Shown in pieces: positions 1 through 8,203 of a stretch of DNA of 8,203 bases (positions within the stretch are counted from its first letter, which is position 1; the number at the start of each line of letters is the position of its first letter). The notes below the pieces were generated by a model. The model did no database searches, had not been told where the DNA came from, and saw only the letters and a program-made list of their open reading frames with translations. Location of the stretch: the NCBI GenBank assembly GCA_947176355.1, contig CAMWQY010000112.1, forward strand, positions 1-8,203, in the 5' to 3' direction. Origin of the DNA: an uncultured Porphyromonadaceae bacterium. GTDB taxonomy: Bacteria > Bacteroidota > Bacteroidia > Bacteroidales > Muribaculaceae. A program made the translations under genes and the position numbers.

Positions 1-7
1 ACGTTGA

Positions 8-1420
8 TTACTTGTGGTGGCGGGATTCGATGGCGCGGTTGATTTCGTCGATGCGTTCGTCGCTAAGTTCATAGCGAGAGATGATGAACATGGCGAGGAT
101 CAGGAGGATTGCGGGGATTATAGCCACAAGCCAGAGGATACCTTGCTGAGCCAATACCGTCTGCTCCGCTGCCTCGCTATTGAAACCTACAAATGACAAC
201 ACAAGACCCGGGACCACTCCTCCAAGTGCCATACCTGCTTTGTAGAAAATGCCTGTAAGGGCATTCACAATGCCTGAAATGCGTCGTCCGTGGGTATATT
301 CACCGTAGGAGATGACCTCAGGGACAAGAGCCCACATATATCCTGTGGCAACTATGACACCGGTAGACTTGATAAACTGAGCAATGTATACAAGCCATAT
401 ATGCTTGAGGAATGGCACTACAGTCACGATATAAAGCAGTGTCATACCGACGATGGCAGTAACAAGGAAGATATTGAACATACCTTTCTTTCCTACCTTC
501 TTCTTGATCGATGGAATCAAAGGCATAAAAATGAAGGCTGGGATAGAACCAAGACCCATGAATATGGAAAGTTCACCGGCGTTACCGTGCATATTGTAGT
601 TTATATAATAGGCACCTGCAGAGTTGGCTATTGCCATCATTCCGAACGCAGTGATAAAGAAGAAAGCAAGTACACGGAGAGGTCTGTTGTGCACGAACTC
701 CATCCATAGGTCTGATACCTTCACATTTTCAGTCTCTGCTTTATCCATTACCACTTTCTCCTTGCACTGGAAGAAACAGAAGAAAAGAAGGGCAAGCCCG
801 ATGAGACCATAGATAGTCATAGTAGCGAGCCATGCTGAGTCATGTGTAGACATGTCTTCAGTCTCGGATGGATCGAAAAGCTTGAGAACGATTGGAATAC
901 CCATACCGACGGCAAGACCACCGACGTTTGCCATGAACATACGTACAGAAGTGAGTTTTGTGATCTCTGCAGTGTCTCTTGTCAGAGAAGCATTGAGAGC
1001 TCCGTATGGGACATTGACAAGAGTATAGCACATTGAAAGGCCTACGTATGTGATATAAGCATAAAGGAGAGAGCCGGAAAATCCATTCCAGAAGCAAAGG
1101 ATAGCGAAACCTGTCAATGGGATGCCACCTAAGATAAGGTATGAACGATATTTACCGAGTTTTGGCTCATGCTTATCTACGAAGGTGCCTACCAATGGAT
1201 CCCAAATAACGTCGATGATTCTGACAATCAGAAACATTACGGCAGCCACTGCGGGGTCAAGACCGTAGACATTCGTGTAGAAGAAAAGCAGATACATGCT
1301 TATGGTCTGGTAGATGAGGTTCTGGGCAAGGTCGCCTGAACCGAAGCCAATGCACTTTAGCATTGAGACCTTGTAGAATCCTTTGGATTCGAGGTTGTTT
1401 CCGGTGCGGATGGGTTCCAT
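8..1420 (-). CDS. GPH-family (MelB-like) cation-coupled sugar symporter
   Basis: A 470-residue, strongly hydrophobic polytopic protein, a normal length for glycoside-pentoside-hexuronide:cation symporters of the major facilitator superfamily. It should sit in the inner membrane and import a mono- or oligosaccharide with Na+ or H+. Seen directly: the family motif after helix II, D70-x3-D74-P-L-V-G with a following D82 and G89-K90 (residues 70-95), and the late-loop motif P-E-V-x-S-Y-G-E-Y near 367-375. By comparison with MelB, D70 and D74 match the two helix II cation-site aspartates, and D30 in G-F-G-S-G-D matches a sugar-site aspartate. N136 in N-V-P-Y-G stands where MelB has its second sugar-site aspartate, as in many non-melibiose members. 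The start at M1 leaves a soluble N-terminus of about 20 residues; M20 is an alternative. It follows the esterase-GH97 gene after only 38 nt, so co-transcription and import of that enzyme's products are likely. The substrate is not readable. Confidence 0.93.
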   Translation of the reverse strand: MEPIRTGNNLESKGFYKVSMLKCIGFGSGDLAQNLIYQTISMYLLFFYTNVYGLDPAVAAVMFLIVRIIDVIWDPLVGTFVDKHEPKLGKYRSYLILGGIPLTGFAILCFWNGFSGSLLYAYITYVGLSMCYTLVNVPYGALNASLTRDTAEITKLTSVRMFMANVGGLAVGMGIPIVLKLFDPSETEDMSTHDSAWLATMTIYGLIGLALLFFCFFQCKEKVVMDKAETENVKVSDLWMEFVHNRPLRVLAFFFITAFGMMAIANSAGAYYINYNMHGNAGELSIFMGLGSIPAFIFMPLIPSIKKKVGKKGMFNIFLVTAIVGMTLLYIVTVVPFLKHIWLVYIAQFIKSTGVIVATGYMWALVPEVISYGEYTHGRRISGIVNALTGIFYKAGMALGGVVPGLVLSFVGFNSEAAEQTVLAQQGILWLVAIIPAILLILAMFIISRYELSDERIDEINRAIESRHHK

Positions 1421-1458
1421 TTTTTGGGTTATTGGGTTAGTTTGAATTATTAAAGGAT

Positions 1459-4236
<2,778 letters not shown>

Positions 4237-4240
4237 TTAT

Positions 4241-4473
4241 TTGACTTAGTGGGGGAACGTAATAGAGCATGCTCCGCATGCGCCATTTATTGGCAAATAG
4301 ATACTTTTTATCCGCACTCTATGTTGCATTTTGACTTGGTGGGGCGCATGCGGAGCATGCTCTATTACGTTGTCTGACTTGGTGGGGCGCATGCGGAGCA
4401 TGCTTTATTACGTTGTATGACTCGGTGAGGCGCATGCGGAGCATGCTTTGCTACGTTGTCTGACTTCGTGGGG
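4241..4473. repeat. Composite repeat array: hairpin element plus three 43-bp tandem units
   Basis: This repeat begins 13 nt upstream of the esterase-GH97 start. It has a flank TGACTTAGTGGGGG, an inverted core (4256-4284), a 58-nt spacer, and then three contiguous direct units of exactly 43 bp at 4332-4374, 4375-4417 and 4418-4460, with a partial fourth at 4461-4473. Each full unit starts TGACTTGGTGGGG or a close variant, holds GCATGCGGAGCATGC, and ends in TACGTTGT. Units 2 and 3 carry increasing numbers of changes relative to unit 1. Positions 4241-4380 are about 96% identical to 6051-6191. I see no coding potential in it. Confidence 0.9.
4256..4371. repeat. 29-nt perfect inverted repeat around a 58-nt spacer (copy A)
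   Basis: The left arm is 4256-4284 and the right arm 4343-4371; they are perfect reverse complements (left arm begins AACGTAATAGAGCATGC, right arm ends in TCTATTACGTT). In RNA this would form a 29-bp stem with a large loop. Each arm also holds two self-complementary GCATGC hexamers three bases apart, so small local hairpins or cruciforms are possible. No run of U follows the stem on either strand, so it does not look like an intrinsic terminator. It lies in the likely polycistronic leader of the esterase-GH97 gene. Confidence 0.93.
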
Positions 4474-4551
4474 TAAAATTAAGGAAAAAATTTGAATTGA
4501 GTTTTATAAAATGTGTCTTTTCTTTATTTTTTCGTATTCTAATGCTCTTAT
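4474..4551. other. AT-rich remainder of the 324-nt intergenic gap
   Basis: The gap between the upstream esterase stop and the esterase-GH97 start is 324 nt. The repeat array takes up 4241-4473. This remaining stretch is strongly AT-rich with short A and T runs. I found no open frame, no stem with a following T tract, and no good match on the minus strand to the Bacteroidota TTTG / TAnnTTTG promoter pattern. Confidence 0.6.
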
Positions 4552-6006
4552 TCAACGAATCCTTATTTTTTTACCATCTGATATATATATCCCGGAGTCA
4601 GTAATTTCCGAAATGGATGACGCCACTTTCATGCCCTGAAGGTTGTAGACTTCAGAATTTGAAGAGGGGGTGTCGACTATATTTACCGATTCGTATGGGT
4701 TATTGTTGGTGGCAAAAACATGCTTGATGTGGATCGGGGAATTGCCATAACACCAGAAACCGACACGGTATACTTCTGATGTATTTAGTGGAGTTATTCC
4801 GGAAGGAAGATTCTTCATCATCCCATCAAGTTCGCTGACCACAATGACACCTCCACCAAATTTCGCGCTATAAGGCTCTTCCCAGTAGCTTGCGGTGTCA
4901 AAGACACGAAGTTCCAAACCATTCGTTTCAGGTTGGTTAAGCTCTGCCACCAGATATTTATAGCCTGACAAGTCAATGGGAGGATTGTATTCCCATCCTC
5001 CGAAGCCATACATACCGGCTACGAAGACACCTGTTCCCACGTCGAATGTACCCTTCTCCCAGATTGTGGGATTGAATGTATTGAGATCAAATACGAAATC
5101 ACCTTCAGCAGGATCAGGATGTGGCACTTCGGGAATTTCTTCAGAATAAGACACTTTCGGATCAGTTATACCCATTGTCTCGAGCATAGCAGTTGCATAG
5201 CGGCAACCAAGCACGCGGTAGGCATGAGCCGTGAAATGCAAGCCATCACCTTTTTGTTCGAGATTGGCAGAAGAAACCACCTTTGCTGTCGGGATAGTCT
5301 TTGGAAGTTTTGCGATCACTGAATTGTGTCCACCACAGTAGCCACCCATCTCAGACCTTACAGTCTCTCCAACGAGCAGAGGAATGGAGTTGGGTTCGAG
5401 ACCAAGATCGGCAAGGAGGTCATCATATACTTTCTTCACTTTGCCACACCATGCCTCCTGGCAGTTGTTGGATTCCCCTTGATGAAGAAGGATACCTTTG
5501 ATTACGCCATCTTTCTGTGCTTTTTTGGCGCATTCGAGCAGGCGATTATAAGGTGAATTATCGTATTCCTTCATATAGTTTCTATACCAGCCGTCTTTCT
5601 TTTCCAAAGCGGCAAGGTCGATGTTCTTGTCAAGGTCTTCAATGGGGGCTCCTCCAACCGCTACATTTATAACGCCTACTTTTACTTCTTCCGGAAGGTT
5701 CTCTACCATAGTACGCCCGAACCAATCGGCAGGTGTCAGACCGGTGTATTCGCGACAAAGTGGTGGCATGGCTTCATACCACTCTCCCATCGTTCTTTTA
5801 GGATTATTGTAGTTTACAGCGGGCATCATCTTGAAGCGGGAGGGAATATCTTTCTTGTCGATTGTCTCGACGAGGGCATTTCCTTCCATGTTTGACTGGC
5901 CGTAGCAGAGGTATATGTGGAAGTTGGGGTCCGGTTCTTGAGCGACTGCGCTAATGGCTGTCGTCATTACTGCGAGGCCTAAGAGTGTGGATTTTAGGAA
6001 TTTCAT
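4552..6006 (-). CDS. Secreted CE6-like (SASA) carbohydrate esterase with C-terminal binding-like module and sorting tail
   Basis: A 484-residue protein from the chosen start. Residues 1-23 are a signal peptide (cleavage after A-V-A, before QEP). Residues 26-285 are a CE6-type SGNH esterase with S38 in G-Q-S-N-M, H-Q-G-E with E178, and D254/H257, collinear residue for residue with the esterase half of the downstream fusion and about 70% identical by hand count. Deacetylation of a plant polysaccharide is the likely reaction. A short acidic, proline-containing linker (about 288-303) leads to a beta-rich module (about 306-432) shared with the GH5 protein, then a tail (453-484) containing V-Y-N-L-Q-G and G-I-Y-I, resembling type IX secretion C-terminal sorting regions. 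The frame is open up to an ATG at 6096, but that extension is encoded by a hairpin repeat and precedes the signal peptide, so I start at 6006. A sialate O-acetylesterase is a less likely alternative. Confidence 0.92.
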   Translation of the reverse strand: MKFLKSTLLGLAVMTTAISAVAQEPDPNFHIYLCYGQSNMEGNALVETIDKKDIPSRFKMMPAVNYNNPKRTMGEWYEAMPPLCREYTGLTPADWFGRTMVENLPEEVKVGVINVAVGGAPIEDLDKNIDLAALEKKDGWYRNYMKEYDNSPYNRLLECAKKAQKDGVIKGILLHQGESNNCQEAWCGKVKKVYDDLLADLGLEPNSIPLLVGETVRSEMGGYCGGHNSVIAKLPKTIPTAKVVSSANLEQKGDGLHFTAHAYRVLGCRYATAMLETMGITDPKVSYSEEIPEVPHPDPAEGDFVFDLNTFNPTIWEKGTFDVGTGVFVAGMYGFGGWEYNPPIDLSGYKYLVAELNQPETNGLELRVFDTASYWEEPYSAKFGGGVIVVSELDGMMKNLPSGITPLNTSEVYRVGFWCYGNSPIHIKHVFATNNNPYESVNIVDTPSSNSEVYNLQGMKVASSISEITDSGIYISDGKKIRIR

Positions 6007-6050
6007 AATTTTTCGAGGTGTTATAGGGGCTTTGGGGACTCTAAGGTTGT

Positions 6051-6191
6051 TTGACTTGGTGGGGGAACGTAATAGAGCATGCTCCGCATGCGCCATTTAT
6101 TGGCAAATAGATACTATTTTATCCGCACTCTATGTTGCATTTTGACTTGGGGGGGCGCATGCGGAGCATGCTCTATTACGTTGTTTGACTC
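6051..6191. repeat. Hairpin repeat element, copy B, with a single 43-bp unit
   Basis: A second copy of the element found at 4241-4380, lying 44 nt upstream of the esterase start at 6006 and 15 nt from the GH5 stop codon. By hand alignment the copies differ at about four substitutions and one inserted base (ATACTATTTTATCC against ATACTTTTTATCC). Only one full 43-bp unit (6143-6185) is present here, followed by a decayed TGACTCGG, whereas the other copy continues into further units. The orientation relative to transcription is the same in both spacers. Confidence 0.9.
6066..6182. repeat. 29-nt perfect inverted repeat around a 59-nt spacer (copy B)
   Basis: Arms at 6066-6094 and 6154-6182 are perfect reverse complements and identical to the arms at 4256-4284 and 4343-4371. 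The spacer sequence is conserved between copies apart from one inserted base and one substitution. The stem would form in any transcript running from the GH5 gene into the esterase gene. No T tract follows on either side. Confidence 0.92.
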
Positions 6192-6206
6192 GGAAAGCGT
6201 TATCGG

Positions 6207-8203
6207 TTAGAATTTTTTGAGGATTTTTTTGCCGTTTACGATGTAGATGCCGGGGGCGGTGACTTCGGAGATGGAAGATGCTACTCGAATGCCTTGGAGG
6301 TTATAGACAGGTGCATTGGCATCTGATTCGGCGGCGATTGACTCAACTGCTGTTGCATCGGGGTCGTTGGATGGGAAGATATTCTTCACCTTAAATTTGT
6401 GACCACCATACGTCCAGAATCCAACAATATAGATGTGTGATGGATCTACTTTTCTATTATCATTGGATTTCATATTCTTAAGATCGACCACTACCCTTGA
6501 TTTACCACCGAAATCTATCATATAAGGATCGGTCCAGTAATTGTCCTTGTCAAACAGACGGAGAGAAAGTCCACCTCCCGGATTCTCAACCTCGCAGATG
6601 AGATAATTATATTCGGAAAGGTCAAGTCCACTGCCGTATTTCCAACCGGCAAAGCCATACTGACCCGTTGTGATTTCGCCGGTCTCCTCATTGAATGTGC
6701 CGTTTTCCCAAATAGAAGGATTGAAATATCCGTTGAGCAATGGGAATGGAGTAGAGACGAATTTCAAGGATTTTGTGTCACTCTTGCCATCGATCGTGTA
6801 AGAGACTTCACATGTAGTGGTGCCTGGACGAAGAGCTGTGAAAGAACCGTTGTCCCAGCTTAAGATATCAGGATCGGCTATGCTCACTTCAATATCTCCG
6901 TTTACATTGAAGTCAAATCCTAATCCACGGTCTGCAATAAGGGCTGCCCCTTTTGAGCTGCCGGTCAGTATGACAGTCTCATCAGAAGTTTCGATACCAC
7001 GCGGAGAGAAATATAGACCTACGTTCTTAACCTCAGGCATTTCAAAACCGGCATATTCCTGATACCAGTGGTAAGTTGACCAAATACATCCTTCCGGATC
7101 GTTATACATATTATAATTTCCTTCGCTACCTGCCTTTCCGGTGAAGCGTGCAAGATGTTCCGGACCTGTAAAGATCATCCAGCTGACGTTTCCGGTTCTG
7201 TCGGCAAGGAGTTTGAAGTTGGCGCCAAAACCGGCACCAAGCATCTTGCCTGTGATACTTTTGCCCCAAGAAGCCTCATACTTCTTAGGAAGCCAGTCCA
7301 TTTCAGTTACTAATATAGGAGCGATTGCGGCGCAGGGCTCGATCTGATTTTTCCATCCTGCTGCGAAGGAATCGTATCCGCCGCCATAGTTACCACCAAG
7401 CTCATGGCTCGGTTCGATGGCGTCACTGCCATACCAACCGGGATAGACATGGACTGCATAGCCAATATTGCTACCCTTGATAGGATATTTAGCAAAACCC
7501 GCATACTGTGACTGATAAGCAGTACCGGGAATCCACAGAATGTTCTCACAACCGTTACCACGCATGATGTCTACGATCTCCTGAAAGAACTGAGTGAGTG
7601 CCTCGTTGCAAGCGTCTGATCCTGCGCCATAATTGCCGTCAGTGCCTTTTATCTGTACAGGCTCGTTAGCGAGCTCAAACATTACGTAGGGGTTATTTTT
7701 GAGGGATCTCAATGTAGACACATATCTCCAAACCTTTTTAAGGTATTGATGATATTCACCACCTACCTCAATTTTCTCGGGACAAACACCCGGTGGACGC
7801 ATGACTACATAAAGACCTTTCGAAATTGCATATTCTGCCATAGGCACAAACACCTGGCTAAGATACTTATAGAAACGGCTGATATCGAATGCAGAGATAT
7901 CACCCTCACCGTCTGTATGCACACCGGGAGTGTTGCTCCAGTACGGGTCCATGTGCATACGGATATAGGTCATTTTCCAGCCGGCATCCATAATGCCGTC
8001 AATAATGCCCTTGTTGTATTTAAGGCATTCTTCTACGTCGTAGTTGTTCCACTTGGAGCCCATTTCATTGAACCATGGGCTGTAGGTCTGGCCAAAACCG
8101 TGAAGATTGACTTTGTTGCCATTTTCATCCATAAGCCAGCGGCCTTCTACATGGAGCTTGGGCATCGGCATGCCGGGCCAAGCAGCTGCTGACAGGGAGC
8201 TTA
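6207..8203 (-). CDS. GH5-type secreted endo-glycanase, 5' end beyond the window (partial)
   Basis: Residues are counted from the in-frame ATG at 8171. The frame has no stop between there and 8203 and reads S-S-L-S-A-A-A-W-P-G just upstream, which looks like the end of a signal peptide (cut after A-A-A). The real start is therefore outside the window and the ATG at 8171 is internal. Residues about 5-375 form a GH5 barrel: R71 in I-R-M-H, acid/base E170 in A-N-E-P, H241/Y243 in V-H-V-Y-P, nucleophile E290 in V-T-E-M-D-W. GH5 enzymes cleave beta-linked backbones such as glucan, mannan or xylan; I cannot assign a subfamily. Residues about 383-474 resemble a Big_2-type immunoglobulin fold (A-L-R-P-G-T-T). 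Residues 477-600 match the module of the downstream esterase, and 621-654 form the V-Y-N-L-Q-G...G-I-Y-I sorting-like tail. It is the most upstream gene seen, separated from the esterase by 200 nt holding a hairpin repeat. Confidence 0.9.
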   Translation of the reverse strand, partial: SSLSAAAWPGMPMPKLHVEGRWLMDENGNKVNLHGFGQTYSPWFNEMGSKWNNYDVEECLKYNKGIIDGIMDAGWKMTYIRMHMDPYWSNTPGVHTDGEGDISAFDISRFYKYLSQVFVPMAEYAISKGLYVVMRPPGVCPEKIEVGGEYHQYLKKVWRYVSTLRSLKNNPYVMFELANEPVQIKGTDGNYGAGSDACNEALTQFFQEIVDIMRGNGCENILWIPGTAYQSQYAGFAKYPIKGSNIGYAVHVYPGWYGSDAIEPSHELGGNYGGGYDSFAAGWKNQIEPCAAIAPILVTEMDWLPKKYEASWGKSITGKMLGAGFGANFKLLADRTGNVSWMIFTGPEHLARFTGKAGSEGNYNMYNDPEGCIWSTYHWYQEYAGFEMPEVKNVGLYFSPRGIETSDETVILTGSSKGAALIADRGLGFDFNVNGDIEVSIADPDILSWDNGSFTALRPGTTTCEVSYTIDGKSDTKSLKFVSTPFPLLNGYFNPSIWENGTFNEETGEITTGQYGFAGWKYGSGLDLSEYNYLICEVENPGGGLSLRLFDKDNYWTDPYMIDFGGKSRVVVDLKNMKSNDNRKVDPSHIYIVGFWTYGGHKFKVKNIFPSNDPDATAVESIAAESDANAPVYNLQGIRVASSISEVTAPGIYIVNGKKILKKF

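Noticed and set aside
290..709. Plus-strand open frame of 139 codons
   Set aside because: It is antisense to the symporter, has low-complexity composition with no recognisable domain, and the minus-strand protein is clearly real.
1421..1458. Separate promoter or terminator between the fusion gene and the symporter
   Set aside because: The spacer is only 38 nt, with no stem-loop and no promoter pair visible, so co-transcription is simpler.
4256..4371. Intrinsic transcription terminator
   Set aside because: The stem is long with a 58-nt loop and no T tract follows on either strand.
4332..4473. CRISPR-like array
   Set aside because: The 43-bp units are directly contiguous with no unique spacers, and no cas gene is nearby.
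4474..4551. Promoter for the esterase-GH97 gene in the AT-rich stretch
   Set aside because: I found no convincing TTTG / TAnnTTTG pair on the minus strand; AT-richness alone is not enough.
4241..6191. Composite transposon bounded by the two repeat copies
   Set aside because: The copies enclose only the esterase gene, no transposase is present, and each copy lies in a normal operon spacer.
7746..8192. Plus-strand open frame of 148 codons
   Set aside because: It is antisense to the conserved GH5 barrel, and its Ile/His/Thr-rich content looks like a mirror of the coding strand.

Overview
The window looks like part of a carbohydrate-utilisation locus from a gut or rumen Bacteroidales bacterium (Muribaculaceae, Prevotellaceae or a relative). 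The reasons are the enzyme families (CE6-like/SASA esterases, GH97, GH5), the C-terminal tails of the type 'VYNLQG...GIYI..GKK', a GPH-family sugar symporter, and starts without a clear Shine-Dalgarno. I cannot name a genus from sequence alone. No SusC/SusD pair, regulator, RNA gene or transposase is in the window.

All four genes are on the minus strand, so transcription runs from high to low coordinates. In transcript order they are: (1) a GH5-type endo-glycanase cut off by the right edge of the window, with the end of a signal peptide still readable at that edge; (2) a secreted CE6-like esterase carrying the same C-terminal module and sorting-like tail as the GH5; (3) a large secreted fusion of a second CE6-like esterase to a GH97 glycosidase with the retaining (alpha-galactosidase-type) signature; (4) an inner-membrane cation-coupled sugar symporter. 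A consistent reading is that the backbone is cut by GH5, acetyl groups are removed by the two esterases, alpha-linked side sugars are released by GH97, and the products are imported by the symporter. The substrate would be an O-acetylated, side-chain-bearing plant glycan such as acetylated xylan or galacto(gluco)mannan. The exact polymer is an inference.

The spacers are the most unusual part. The two spacers immediately 5' of the esterase genes each contain a nearly identical element of about 140 bp. Each element has 29-nt perfect inverted arms around a conserved 58-59 nt spacer. At the upstream-most spacer of the fusion gene (4228-4551), the element is followed by two more direct copies of a 43-bp unit and a partial fourth. 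The short 38-nt spacer between the fusion gene and the transporter has no such element. The rest of the 4228-4551 gap is AT-rich and shows nothing I can call.
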